Positions 8,327 through 16,833 of a stretch of DNA of 64,000 bases are shown here, one piece after another. The position numbers and the translations under genes were made by a program. The stretch's first letter is position 1. Every line of letters begins with the position of its first letter. This DNA is from Ruminococcaceae bacterium AM07-15. Lineage in GTDB: Bacteria > Bacillota > Clostridia > Oscillospirales > Butyricicoccaceae. The stretch lies in contig QUDE01000013.1 in assembly GCA_003477405.1 (NCBI GenBank), positions 1 through 64,000 of the forward strand, in the 5' to 3' direction. The notes below the pieces were generated by a model. That model did no database searches. It saw nothing but the letters and a program-made list of their open reading frames with translations, and was not told the DNA's origin.

Positions 8327-8662
8327 TTATCCCTCCAATTCCTCGTTTTCTTTTAATAGAAAAACCAGATCGCGTTTCATCTCTTCAAATTGGCTGATGA
8401 TGGTGTTCAGGTTCTTTTCAATATTCTGAACCTGTACCTCATTGATTTTGCCGTGATTATAGGCGATCAATCGCTCCGCAATGATGTTGTAACTCCAGCT
8501 TTCGCTGTATCGATCCTCTTTTTTGATGGCGAAGCCGATTGGAAGCACATTGTTTCTCATGCCCAAAGTCACCATCATGGGAGAAATTCCTAGGTAGTCT
8601 GCGGCAATTTTGGCTGTGATTTTCGGCATTGCCCGGATCTCATCATCTGTATACTTTCCCAC
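8327..8662 (-). CDS. Small predicted DNA-binding protein with coiled-coil tail
   Basis: About 111 residues. The N-terminal half (EIRAMPKITAKIAADYLGIS) resembles an HTH or excisionase-type domain. The C-terminal half is a coiled coil (IEKNLNTIISQFEEMKRDL). A GTG start at 8662 is chosen because GGGGAGG lies eight bases upstream; an earlier in-frame codon overlaps that ribosome site. Similar short proteins are common on Clostridia mobile DNA. Role unknown. Probably transcribed before the tandem-HTH gene. Confidence 0.65.
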   Translation of the reverse strand: MGKYTDDEIRAMPKITAKIAADYLGISPMMVTLGMRNNVLPIGFAIKKEDRYSESWSYNIIAERLIAYNHGKINEVQVQNIEKNLNTIISQFEEMKRDLVFLLKENEELEG

Positions 8663-8825
8663 ACACTTCACCTCCCCTCTCTTGGAAAAATACCAGTTTT
8701 ATTATTATTCATTATATCATGGAGAGAGCTTAAATGCTGGAAGATTTATTCTCACTTTTAAGTAATAATTTCGGTTGTAATACAGAGGAGCGCACCATGG
8801 CAAAACCGTGATACGCTCCTCTGTA

Positions 8826-9023
8826 TTACAACTCCAATTGATCCAGCCATTCATCGAAAGATTTTCTAGAGATCCGGATGGCTGTACCGATGCGTACGCT
8901 CTTAAAGCACCCTTTCTTGACCAGGGTATAGGCGGATGATCGCCCGATATGAAGGATGGCTGCGATCTCTTCCACCGTGTAAGCGCGGGTCTGGGGCTGC
9001 AATTCTTTCTCTTTTTGTTCCAT
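8826..9023 (-). CDS. xis: Excisionase-like small HTH protein (second copy)
   Basis: The 65-residue protein parallels the one at 4283-4492: YTVEEIAAILHIGRSSAYTL is the HTH and IRISRKSFDEWL the wing. AGGAGG lies seven bases before the ATG at 9023. It is the last gene before the tRNA-borne attachment site. Like the first copy it has no integrase beside it, so excision would need an integrase in trans or outside the window. Confidence 0.8.
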   Translation of the reverse strand: MEQKEKELQPQTRAYTVEEIAAILHIGRSSAYTLVKKGCFKSVRIGTAIRISRKSFDEWLDQLEL

Positions 9024-9094
9024 GATTTTACCTCCTGAATATGTCGCCAGATTGGCCATTGCCATGCTATCTTGCCGGGAAGCGAATCATCCTT

Positions 9095-9125
9095 CCTGCT
9101 AATTTCTTGCTAATACGACTTTTGA
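9095..9125. repeat. TGCTAAT direct repeats, second arm-site cluster
   Basis: CCTGCTAATTT and TTGCTAATACG are followed by GACTTTTGAAAAGC. This matches the run near 4560-4600 almost base for base and supports homologous element ends. Confidence 0.45.
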
Positions 9126-9249
9126 AAAGCGGTTAAAAGCAGGGGATTATAGGGACAATTTGCGATTAGGTGTATCCGCCGTACAGCATGATATGAAACG
9201 AGAAGAAACTGTAGAGGAAGTAGAGAAGAACACAGAATTGGAACGCCAT

Positions 9250-9294
9250 ACTCCTAAGGGGCAATTATAGGTTCGATTCCTATTGGGGGTGCCA
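9250..9294 (+). pseudogene. 3' fragment of a tRNA-Arg(CCU)-like gene, attachment site
   Basis: From the anticodon loop (CTCCTAA) onward there is a T-arm (ATAGG-TTCGATT-CCTAT) and an acceptor end TGGGGGT-G-CCA. No matching 5' half or anticodon stem precedes it, as expected where an element has integrated into the 3' part of a tRNA gene. The full tRNA should lie at the far left of the stacked elements, outside the window. Confidence 0.65.
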
Positions 9295-9296
9295 TA

Positions 9297-9337
9297 GAAA
9301 AACGCCGCAAGATAGTTCTTGCGGTGTTTTTGTTTTT
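9297..9337. terminator. Bidirectional terminator after the tRNA fragment
   Basis: AACGCCGCAAGA pairs with TCTTGCGGTGTT, flanked by A- and T-runs. Two near-identical hairpins follow at 10144 and 12132. Confidence 0.75.
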
Positions 9338-9385
9338 GGAAAAATCGTATATAATTACCCAAATCAAGCAAATGACGAAAAAGGT

Positions 9386-10009
9386 CTACACAACTTGGAT
9401 GCGCTGATTTTTGATATGATCCATGGCCAACTGAAAACTGCTCAGGTCTCCGATCAGGGGTGATGAAGGCCGGATACTTCCCGTCGAAGCTCTGGCGGTA
9501 TTCATTTGATCCAGAATTCCCAGCACTTTGGCATAAGCACCTTGCTTGATCTGTACGCTGCTGCCTGGAACCTCCCACTGGGTCATGGCCTGCGCAAACA
9601 GGAGCGCATTGCCGTTTACATCGTCCAGTGTAGTGATCCCTGTGCCTACATGGGATGACGATGTCCAGATATGCACGGACTCAGAAAGCCCCGGTATGAT
9701 ATAGCGAACAGACATGCCAATGTCGCTGCTCTCCAGCTGACTCAGGACACCTTTTTCTTCCAGATAGCGGATAAAGCTGTCATATTCTTTCTGTGTCATG
9801 TTCTGTGGGTCAAATTTTTTCGCCAGTTCCTGAATTTCTTCGTTAGTCAATGTGTTTTGGCCCACGGGGTTCTTTTTTAGCTCCTCAGCTCTTTTCTGCA
9901 GCTTTTCCATGACAGCAGACTCATCATAAGTGCCAAGCTCCAATTTTTTGGTTGCGGGATTCAAATAGTAACAAGCCCGATTGGGGCCGGAAACTTCCGT
10001 CATGTTCAT
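9386..10009 (-). CDS. Uncharacterised 207-residue protein
   Basis: I do not recognise the family. The protein is soluble, with no signal peptide or membrane segment. The first half is charged and helical (MEKLQKRAEELKKNP and NEEIQELAKKFDPQNMTQKE). The middle to C-terminal part is more mixed (VRYIIPGLSESVHIWTSS). GGAGGG lies about 11 bases before the ATG. It has its own terminator and is the first gene outside the tRNA attachment site. Confidence 0.6.
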   Translation of the reverse strand: MNMTEVSGPNRACYYLNPATKKLELGTYDESAVMEKLQKRAEELKKNPVGQNTLTNEEIQELAKKFDPQNMTQKEYDSFIRYLEEKGVLSQLESSDIGMSVRYIIPGLSESVHIWTSSSHVGTGITTLDDVNGNALLFAQAMTQWEVPGSSVQIKQGAYAKVLGILDQMNTARASTGSIRPSSPLIGDLSSFQLAMDHIKNQRIQVV

Positions 10010-10143
10010 GCAGAGTCGCTCCCTCCAAAGTGCTGGAATAAAAAGCCTTCATTATATTATCGGAATCTGAAAGGAAAAGTTAAGAGGAGAGCCAAAGCAG
10101 GATTTGCCATAGGGAAAGCATGATCAACAGGCCTGTGGAAAAG

Positions 10144-10178
10144 AAAAACACCGCAAGAAACATCTTGCGGTGTTTTTT
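10144..10178. terminator. Terminator of the membrane-partner gene
   Basis: AACACCGCAAGA and TCTTGCGGTGTT form a stem with flanking A and T runs, five bases beyond the stop of the gene at 10183. Confidence 0.75.
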
Positions 10179-10182
10179 GGTT

Positions 10183-11400
10183 CTAGTTAAAATCCCCGTT
10201 CCATGTTGGCATGTTGGAAATGTAATCCCCTCTTACTGCTGGTACATAATATGCGCCATAGGTCTTTAAGCCATTTTCTTCTTCTTTTTCCGGCAATTCC
10301 ACATAGAAACAGTAATAAGGCATGAAGTATGTATCGTATGTTTCGCTGTGATAGACAAGCTCTACTTTGCTCACATATTCCAATCCCGGCATTTCATCGG
10401 GTACATTGGTAATATAATTTCCGCTGGCTAACAGTTCCCCTGCTTTTTCTGAAGTAATGATAGGGTAGTCTCCGGCCTTTTGTGACAAGTCCGGTTGATG
10501 GATTCTTGCCATAAAAAGTTTTCCGCTATCGTCACAATAAAAGGCGATCCCGTTGAAATTATAGTTGAGAATTTGTTCGGTCTCGCTACCATTTGCATCA
10601 AAAAATTCGATAGAATATGTCTGCTCAAGCTGATCGTTATAGTTGCCACCGTAGACATTTATTTGGGGGTTGTCGATGCCAATAAGATCTTTATACTCCT
10701 GCTTCAGATATTCGGCTGTGGAAAGAATATCTTCGTAAGAAGAGTGATATGTAAAATGGTACTTTTCCGGAAGTGATTGTGCAGGATCAAAGAAGATGGT
10801 GGCCGTCATCGTTTGGTCCACTTCAATTCGGAATCCATTTTCTTCAGCCAGCAGCTTGGTTGGATTGAAATAGCCTTCCGGAACCTTCTTTCCAGCTATT
10901 TTAAATGATTCTGTTATCATTTTTCGTGTTTCTTTATCAGGGGCATCGTCGGTGATATCAAGTTTCTCAGAATCAAGGCCCAAACGGTCGGCAACTTCCA
11001 ATAAAAGTTCATGCATTTTATCAAAATCCGCTCCGGAGGCTATGAAATTTTCATCATAGGTCAGTGGATTATGATAAACAGGGAGTGTAGAAATGTCCAG
11101 AGAGTCATTCCAGGGGTTTGCATTGACAAGCTCCGAAATATCGTAAGCCCTATAGCTTTCAAAGCCCATTCCATCGCTTACATTTTCCGAGATTGTAAGC
11201 ATGGGCCGTTCTGCTGCGGTTTCCGGCGCTTTCTGTGGAAGGAATCTTGTTCCTGCATATACCATTATGGCAAGCATAGCAGCGATACTTCCACAGGCGA
11301 TCCAAGTATTTTTCTTGCGCCTGGATTGGTAATTTGCAGCTTCTTCATAGTATTTGTCATCAATTTCGCTGATTGCATCCGAAAATTTCCGGGTATTCAT
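10183..11400 (-). CDS. Membrane-anchored probable anti-sigma factor
   Basis: The 405-residue protein has a short charged cytoplasmic head (FSDAISEIDDKYYEEAANYQ), one transmembrane segment (about 34-52) and a large extracytoplasmic domain of about 350 residues. The gene overlaps the ECF sigma gene upstream by four bases. Single-span membrane proteins translationally coupled to ECF sigma factors usually sequester the sigma factor until an envelope signal is sensed. No HxxxCxxC zinc motif is present, so it is not a classical ZAS-type anti-sigma. The sensor domain is not recognised. Confidence 0.68.
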   Translation of the reverse strand: MNTRKFSDAISEIDDKYYEEAANYQSRRKKNTWIACGSIAAMLAIMVYAGTRFLPQKAPETAAERPMLTISENVSDGMGFESYRAYDISELVNANPWNDSLDISTLPVYHNPLTYDENFIASGADFDKMHELLLEVADRLGLDSEKLDITDDAPDKETRKMITESFKIAGKKVPEGYFNPTKLLAEENGFRIEVDQTMTATIFFDPAQSLPEKYHFTYHSSYEDILSTAEYLKQEYKDLIGIDNPQINVYGGNYNDQLEQTYSIEFFDANGSETEQILNYNFNGIAFYCDDSGKLFMARIHQPDLSQKAGDYPIITSEKAGELLASGNYITNVPDEMPGLEYVSKVELVYHSETYDTYFMPYYCFYVELPEKEEENGLKTYGAYYVPAVRGDYISNMPTWNGDFN

Positions 11401-11957
11401 AGAGACACCTCTCTTTCCATTAAGTACTTTCTCATTTTTTGGCGAATGAGGGAGAGCCGGACGGATACATTCTTTTCAGATATTCCCACGCGCTTGGAGA
11501 TATCCCCATAGGTATCCATATAAGCGTAGCGGCGCATGAAAATAACCCGCTCCTTCAAGGTCAAGGTATCTAAAAAGCTCTGGATCATGCGGGCCAGCTC
11601 TCTGGCTTCCACTTCGTCCTCAACGGTTTTCAGATCGGCGATATAGGGTTCCATTTCCTCCATGGCAATGGTGTAGATGCTGTTTCGTTTGGCAGCTTCC
11701 TTTTTCCAGTAAAGTTTGAGCGAGATGTTTCGAACGATTTTCACAATATAAGAAAGCAGTGGATTGGGGTGTGTGGGAGGAATGGTGTTCCATGCGCCCA
11801 GGTAAGCGTCATTGACGCATTCCTCCGCATCCTGTTCATTGTTCACGATGTGATAGGAGAGTGTGTGGCAGATTTTTCCGTACTTCATGTCCAGTTCGCA
11901 TATGGCCTGCTGGGATCGCTTGAAAAATAGGTCGATGATTTTTTCGTCATGCATCAT
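11397..11957 (-). CDS. ECF-type RNA polymerase sigma-70 family factor
   Basis: The 186-residue protein has region 2 (DAEECVNDAYLGAWNTIPP) and region 4 (LTLKERVIFMRRYAYMDTYG followed by ISEKNVSVRLSLIRQKMRKY), the two-domain plan of ECF sigma factors. It directs RNA polymerase to a dedicated promoter set, probably for envelope stress. GGAGG lies seven bases before the ATG. The overlapping downstream membrane protein is its likely regulator. Target genes cannot be told from the sequence, but the neighbouring LCP and CAP-SLH surface genes are candidates. Confidence 0.9.
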   Translation of the reverse strand: MMHDEKIIDLFFKRSQQAICELDMKYGKICHTLSYHIVNNEQDAEECVNDAYLGAWNTIPPTHPNPLLSYIVKIVRNISLKLYWKKEAAKRNSIYTIAMEEMEPYIADLKTVEDEVEARELARMIQSFLDTLTLKERVIFMRRYAYMDTYGDISKRVGISEKNVSVRLSLIRQKMRKYLMEREVSL

Positions 11958-12131
11958 ATAGCTTCCTCCTTTCCCTTTTACCTATATACTACTTTTTTCG
12001 AAGCAAATACTAAATGAAAATAGAAAGATTTTTCAAAAATTGTCTCTTTCTGTATGTTTTATCGTTTCTCCAGGGGGATGTCAATGGGTTATGGGCTGAG
12101 CCTGTTGTGAGAAAGGCTTGTTGGAAACAAG

Positions 12132-12167
12132 AAAAAAACACCGCAAGATGTTTCTTGCGGTGTTTTG
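12132..12167. terminator. Terminator of the LCP gene
   Basis: This is the third copy of the AACACCGCAAGA/TCTTGCGGTGTT hairpin. It lies just past the minus-strand stop at 12170. Confidence 0.75.
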
Positions 12168-12169
12168 TG

Positions 12170-13279
12170 TTATGGCGTATCGGTATCGACATCGGCATCG
12201 GTATCGGTGTCTGTGCCGCCGGAGGATTGCTCCTGAGCCTTCTGCTCTTCGATGGACAGATCGTCATAGATGAATGCGTGCAGGCGTTTTACAGCCAAGG
12301 CATCTTCATAGGCCACCACGGAAAGGCCGCTGGAGGTGCGTTTTTCCGACCATTCACCCTCGCAGGGGAAGGTGGCCCGTTCGATGTCCGGTTTGCCGCC
12401 GGAGAGCACCTGGGTGGCCAGGGAAAGGATCTCCTTGGAAGAAAGGCTGGTTTCCACCATGGGCAGGAGTTTTGCGGCCAGGGAGGGATATTTCACGATG
12501 CTCATATCCATCACCTTTTCCATCATCTTTTCCAGGATCTCCTGCTGGCGGCTGGTACGGGCCGCGTCGCCGCCGGTGGCGCCTTTGCGGATGCGCCCAT
12601 AGGCCACGGCCTGAGGCCCGTTCAGAGTCTGAAGCCCCGGTTCGGTGAATTTGTAGTCATCCCAGATCAGGTCGTTGAACACACAGTACTCCCAAAGTGC
12701 ATCGTTGGCCTCGTCCATTTCGGCCTCCGTGACTTCCAGATCCACGCCGCCGATGGCGTCGATGATATCGGCCATCTGGTTAAAGTTGACAGTGGCATAT
12801 TCGCTGATGTCCATCTGGAAGTTCTGGTTGATGGTTTTAATGGCCAGCTCCGGCCCGCCATAGGCGTAGGCATGGCACAGCTTGGTCATGCCGTGATCCT
12901 CGATCTCCACATAGGCGTCACGCATGAGGGAGGACATCTTTACCTTCCCCCGTTTGGGATCTACCGATAAAATGATCATGGCATCGGACCGGGAATTTTC
13001 GCCGGCCCGGGAGTCCACGCCGAACAGGGCGATGTTTGTGATCTTGTCGCTCACCGGCTGCTGGGTCTGCACAATGCCCAGGTCACTTTCGTCCAGGGGA
13101 TTGTAATCATAGGAGTTCATCATTCTCCAAAAGTAAAAACCCACGCCTCCCAGGCCCAGCAGGATCAGCAGCCAACAGAAAAGCACTCGGCCCCGATGAC
13201 GGCGATGGCGTTTTTTTCGTACTATTCGTTTTCCTTGTGCCATTTTTCTGAAAAAAGCCTCCTTTGGCAAGCGGCTCAT
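12170..13279 (-). CDS. LytR-CpsA-Psr (LCP) family cell-wall glycopolymer ligase
   Basis: A short Arg/Lys-rich cytoplasmic head is followed by one transmembrane segment (about 28-50) and an extracellular LCP domain. NIALFGVDSR, SDAMIILSVDP and SLMRDAYVEI are the conserved catalytic-core motifs, and RTSRQQ lies further on. The enzyme transfers lipid-linked glycopolymers to peptidoglycan outside the cell. The last 20 residues alternate Asp and Thr (TDTDTDADVDTDTP), a low-complexity tail from a GT/AC-rich repeat. The start is uncertain: ATG 13279 has a weak ribosome site, and ATG 13243 has GGAGG but at a long 14-base distance. Confidence 0.92.
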   Translation of the reverse strand: MSRLPKEAFFRKMAQGKRIVRKKRHRRHRGRVLFCWLLILLGLGGVGFYFWRMMNSYDYNPLDESDLGIVQTQQPVSDKITNIALFGVDSRAGENSRSDAMIILSVDPKRGKVKMSSLMRDAYVEIEDHGMTKLCHAYAYGGPELAIKTINQNFQMDISEYATVNFNQMADIIDAIGGVDLEVTEAEMDEANDALWEYCVFNDLIWDDYKFTEPGLQTLNGPQAVAYGRIRKGATGGDAARTSRQQEILEKMMEKVMDMSIVKYPSLAAKLLPMVETSLSSKEILSLATQVLSGGKPDIERATFPCEGEWSEKRTSSGLSVVAYEDALAVKRLHAFIYDDLSIEEQKAQEQSSGGTDTDTDADVDTDTP

Positions 13280-13457
13280 GTGAGCCTGTTTCCGGACTGT
13301 CTTTTTTTAGACGGGTTTCTCCGGCAAAAAGTTGCCGGAAAGCCTTTCTTTTTTTATAAGCTCCGCTATTATACCAGAAAACAGGGAAGATGCCAATCCT
13401 TTGGCCAAAAGTTCAGAGTTTTCTAAGAATTTGCTGCTGTTTCCACCTTTTCCAGAC

Positions 13458-13489
13458 AAAAAAATCCCCGAAGCCGCAGCTTCGGGGAT
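13458..13489 (-). terminator. Terminator of the CAP-SLH gene
   Basis: On the minus strand ATCCCCGAAGC pairs with GCTTCGGGGAT and is followed by a run of seven T. It lies nine bases past the stop at 13498. Confidence 0.85.
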
Positions 13490-13497
13490 GAAGACAA

Positions 13498-14855
13498 TCA
13501 GTTGTAGTACCGATAGAGGAAGGTGAACACTTCCGAACGGACACAGGTACGGTCGGGCGTGAAGGTGGTGGCCGTGGTTCCGGTGGTGATGCCCTCCTTC
13601 ACCGCCCACACGGCGGCATTGGCAAACCAGTTGCCCTGGGGCACATCAGAGAATCCGGCGGACCCGGCTACGCTGGGACGGCCCGCCACCCGGTAGAGGA
13701 AGGTGACCACCTGGGCCCGGGTAAGTACCATGCTGGGGGAGAAGGTGGTGATGCTGGTGCCATTGGTGATGTTTTCCTCCACGGCCCAGCGAATGGCTTT
13801 CCGCTCCTGAGTGGACAGGGAAGAAAGGTCCGAGAAGGCGTTGATGGAGGTGATGGGCTCAGGAGAGCCGGCCAGTTGCCACAGATGGTATACCATTTCT
13901 GCACGGGTGCAAGGGGTGTAGACCCCCACCGTATTGCCGGCCTCATCCAGGAGCCCTTCATCGGCACACCACATGACGGCGTCGTAGAAATAATCGCTTT
14001 GGGACACATCGGTGAAGCTGTGGGAGCCCTGGGAGGGGTTGGATACGGTGACACGGCAGGAGCCGGAAGCCTTGCCGTCGGCGGTGGTGGCGTAAATAGT
14101 GGCGACGCCTTCACCCACAGCGGTGAGGCGCACAGCGGTGTCCGCCAGGCTCACTTTGACCACGCTTTCATCTGCGGAACGGAGGATGTCGGGCACCACA
14201 GGGCTTTTGTCATTGAGAACGAACACATCCTGGGGCTCATGCATCTGGACGGTGTAGGAAGAAGTCTCCACATGAGGGGTGATCATCTCCGGGGCGACGG
14301 GCACGGAAAAAGTGAGGTTGGCCGTGCCGGTGAGGGGGTTGGGGTCCACTTGGGCTGTGGCCGAAGAGAAGGTCTGCACCCAGTAGCTTTTTCCGTCCCG
14401 GGCATAGACCCAGGCGATGCCCGCCGACTGGTGGTTTTTGTCCATCATATTGGCGTAGTGGGAGGGAGAATCTCTCCAGGACTGGATGGCCCGCTGGGAA
14501 GAAACCTTGGCAGTTCCCCAGAGGATGTTTTCGCTGTAAAAGCTGCTTTGGTATCGGCTGCCCGAAGGACAGGCGGTGAGGTAGCTTTCTCCAGAGGGCC
14601 GGGTGTGGCTGTAATAGATGGAACATTCACTGGCCCGGGTGATGGCCGATTCCACCAGATTTTCGTCCATCACCAGATCGTGAAGGCCCGCCTCCCGGCG
14701 GAGCTGGTTGAGATATTCCACCGCCTCTATGGCGGCGGCGTAATCCACCGTCACAGCCGTTTTGACGGTCTGGGTGCCTGCGGCCAGAGGCCGGCGGGCA
14801 GAAGTCCCAGAGAAAGGCACAGGATCAGAAGCAGGGAAAGGCCGCGTTTTTTCAT
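13498..14855 (-). pseudogene. CAP-domain, Ig-like, SLH surface protein with frameshift after the signal peptide
   Basis: The mature part (frame ending 13498) has a CAP/SCP domain (AIEAVEYLNQLRREAGL, SPSHYANMMDKNH, WVQTFS), a bacterial Ig-like region (SPVVPDILRSADESVVKVSL) and three SLH repeats (FTDVSQSDYFYDAVMW, FSDLSSLSTQERKAIRWAVE, FSDVPQGNWFANAAVWAVKE), so it should be secreted and held on secondary wall polymer. The only good start, ATG 14855 behind AGAGGTG, encodes a typical signal peptide (MKKRGLSLLLILCLSLGLL) but in another frame. That frame stops soon after, so one base seems missing near 14775-14795. Either the gene is broken, or it is phase variable, or the read is wrong there. Confidence 0.82.
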
Positions 14856-15034
14856 CGGGGACACCTCTCTTTTCTTATAATATCATATAATATCATAAGC
14901 ATAGCACCGGATAGAAATGGATGTCAATGCAAGGGAAGGAAGGGTTTTCCATCCCTGCTTAGGGGATATTCTGATATTTACAAAACAAAAATAGATAATA
15001 TCAAGTAATAAAATAAATTGTGTTAATAATGGTA
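14856..15034. other. AT-rich divergent intergenic region
   Basis: This holds the promoter side of the CAP-SLH gene and leads into the promoter of the next plus-strand gene. No gene is visible. Confidence 0.5.
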
Positions 15035-15063
15035 TTGACAAGAGAATAAAATTAATATACTAT
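15035..15063 (+). promoter_or_regulatory. Consensus promoter of the secreted-protein gene
   Basis: TTGACA at 15035-15040, a 17-base spacer and TACTAT at 15058-15063. Confidence 0.75.
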
Positions 15064-15108
15064 TACAAATAAGCAATGATACAATTTAAAGTAAGAAAAG
15101 AGGGTAAG

Positions 15109-15648
15109 ATGAAAATGCGTAAACGGACAAAGAGAGTTTTAGCACTTTTGTTTGGGGTAGTAATGATAATAAATAGTATTACTGCATATGCTACCCCCGT
15201 ATCGGAAGAGAATCAAGAAACTTCATATCCTATCATCTCGACAAACGATTTGCCGAATGGACAGCTTCCTCCTGTTGAAGAGATGATACAGTTTTATGGC
15301 ATGGAGGATGGCATATATCCGGGAGTAGTACGCAGCGGAGATAGCGAATATTGTGCTATTTATTTAACAGTAATGACTCCTTCCTTTCAAACAATGGGAT
15401 TGCGCTATAAACAAGTTAAAATAAAGCCTCTGAGTGTTTTTAAAGACCCATATTTTGTATCTAAATCCAGAATTACTAATCCACATAAATATAGCCCAAC
15501 CATAGGAATAACAATTTGTATTGGAAATTGTAAAATACCCACAGATGTAACTCGCTATAATGCAGATGCCAGTTCACTGGCTGTTCAAAAAACTGATTTG
15601 AGCTGGCTGTCAGCAATAATCGGAGTAGGATTGGGGAAAATCAATTAA
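15109..15648 (+). CDS. Uncharacterised small secreted protein, low GC
   Basis: A 179-residue product with a clear signal peptide: a basic head MKMRKRTKR, a hydrophobic core LALLFGVVMI and a likely cleavage after AYA near residue 28. I do not recognise the mature domain. It has no repeats or anchor, and two cysteines (CIGNC) lie close together near the end. The start at 15109 follows AGAGGG. GC is clearly lower than in the flanking genes, suggesting recent acquisition. Two more unknown genes follow in the same direction. Confidence 0.6.
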   Translation: MKMRKRTKRVLALLFGVVMIINSITAYATPVSEENQETSYPIISTNDLPNGQLPPVEEMIQFYGMEDGIYPGVVRSGDSEYCAIYLTVMTPSFQTMGLRYKQVKIKPLSVFKDPYFVSKSRITNPHKYSPTIGITICIGNCKIPTDVTRYNADASSLAVQKTDLSWLSAIIGVGLGKIN

Positions 15649-15649
15649 A

Positions 15650-16132
15650 ATGAAGGAACAAAGGAATAGGTATTCTTTAGAGGGGATTAGCATCCCTGAA
15701 AATTTGGCCCGCTGGTTGGAAGAAACCTGGGGAGCGCAGCCGGTGGATTACGGTAGTCTGGACGGATTTTTCCGCAGCACCCAAGAAGACAACAGCTTTT
15801 TCGCCTGTGGGAAGAAAGAGGGCGCCTTTTTGGCCTATCGTCTTCCCCAGGGAGAGCAAAGCGCCCCTTTTTATGAAGAGGAGCGGGATGCAGTGCCGCT
15901 GGAGATGAGCCGGCTTCCGGAAGGGGCCTGTCCCTTTGATGAGCAGGTGTACGCCCTGATCGGGCAGGAAACCGGCTATACTTATAGCAACAGTTCCCGG
16001 CTTCAGTTGTTGCTGCTTATTTTGCGGGGCGTGCCGGAGGAACAAAAGCAGCCGGGAAATCCCCAGTGGGAGGCCTGGAAACACTTTGCGGAGGAATACC
16101 GGCAGCGTTATGGAGAAGACCAACTTCCCTGA
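15650..16132 (+). CDS. Uncharacterised acidic soluble protein
   Basis: 160 residues, no signal peptide, rich in Glu and aromatic residues (LARWLEETWGAQPVDYGSLD). It starts one base after the stop of the secreted-protein gene, with only a weak ribosome site, so coupling is likely. The size and position next to a secreted protein would allow an accessory or immunity role, but nothing in the sequence proves it. Confidence 0.55.
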   Translation: MKEQRNRYSLEGISIPENLARWLEETWGAQPVDYGSLDGFFRSTQEDNSFFACGKKEGAFLAYRLPQGEQSAPFYEEERDAVPLEMSRLPEGACPFDEQVYALIGQETGYTYSNSSRLQLLLLILRGVPEEQKQPGNPQWEAWKHFAEEYRQRYGEDQLP

Positions 16133-16177
16133 AAAGATGAAGCAAAGATCGGAAACAGAGAAAAAGAGGGTTTTCAA

Positions 16178-16702
16178 ATGATCCGCTATATTGGCAAACG
16201 GTTTTTTGTGCGTCTTGTACTGCTGACGGCGGTAATTCCGGGAGTGGTAGGCCTGTTTTCCTGGGCAGAAGGCGGCCCTGCGAAAAAGCTGGGGCTTTCC
16301 CCTTTCCGGGAAACTCAGTATGTTTATGTGGACAGAGGAATCACCGTGCCGGTTTCGGGGAAAGCGGCCCAGGGCACCATCCGGGCGCTGGCGGAAGATC
16401 TTCGGTATGACGATCTGCTGGATCTGTACCCCTCCATGGGCACCTGGCCCCATCGGATGACCGAAGTGGGACAGATGTATTTCCCCACTTGTTTTGTGAT
16501 GCGTCAGGGAAAGGACGCCTGGGCGCTGTCCTTGATCGGGGCGGAGCGGCCACAGGTGAAGGTGTGGAAGCTGAAAAACACAGAGGGCCAGTGGGAAACG
16601 GAATGGGAGGACTTTTATCAGAGCCGTAACCCGGAGCTTCTGGAAAGCCTGTTTGCCTTGGAAAAAGCCATCGGCCAAAAAGGCGTTTCCGCTTTGCAAT
16701 AG
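16178..16702 (+). CDS. Uncharacterised membrane-anchored protein
   Basis: The 174-residue protein has one N-terminal hydrophobic segment (about 10-29, FVRLVLLTAVIPGVVGLFSW) followed by a soluble domain with several Trp and Tyr residues. The segment could be an uncleaved signal anchor. AGAGGG precedes the ATG. It is the third gene of a probable operon that ends in the strong terminator at 16786. I do not recognise the family. Confidence 0.58.
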   Translation: MIRYIGKRFFVRLVLLTAVIPGVVGLFSWAEGGPAKKLGLSPFRETQYVYVDRGITVPVSGKAAQGTIRALAEDLRYDDLLDLYPSMGTWPHRMTEVGQMYFPTCFVMRQGKDAWALSLIGAERPQVKVWKLKNTEGQWETEWEDFYQSRNPELLESLFALEKAIGQKGVSALQ

Positions 16703-16785
16703 AGCCAGGGATGGTTGCGTCCACCAGGGCAAAGAAAGTATGGCCGCGGGGACACCCCGCTGACATTGCATCCATATTGTCTCAC

Positions 16786-16833
16786 AAGCATTCAGGCGCG
16801 GCTTGCCGCGCCTGAATGCTTGTGTTTTTTTAT
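16786..16833 (+). terminator. Strong intrinsic terminator with an 18-bp perfect stem
   Basis: ACAAGCATTCAGGCGCGG pairs perfectly with its complement around the loop CTTG and is followed by G and seven T. Confidence 0.92.

Larger units (their letters stand above)
4716..9257. mobile_element. Second stacked element or cis-mobilizable remnant without integrase
   Basis: The segment is bounded by two ACTCCTAA cores. Its right end (xis, arm repeats, core) repeats the right end of the element to its left. It carries an AAA/DUF4143 ATPase, a tandem-HTH protein, a small DNA-binding protein and an excisionase. No integrase or transfer gene is present. This fits tandem accretion at one attachment site; it is an inference. 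Confidence 0.5.

Noticed and set aside
9147..9578. Minus-strand open frame across the tRNA fragment (TPNRNRTYNC-type peptide)
   Set aside because: This peptide is the usual artefact of translating the antisense of a tRNA T-arm and acceptor stem.
12014..12970. Plus-strand open frame opposite the LCP gene
   Set aside because: The LCP protein on the minus strand carries all family motifs; the antisense frame has none.
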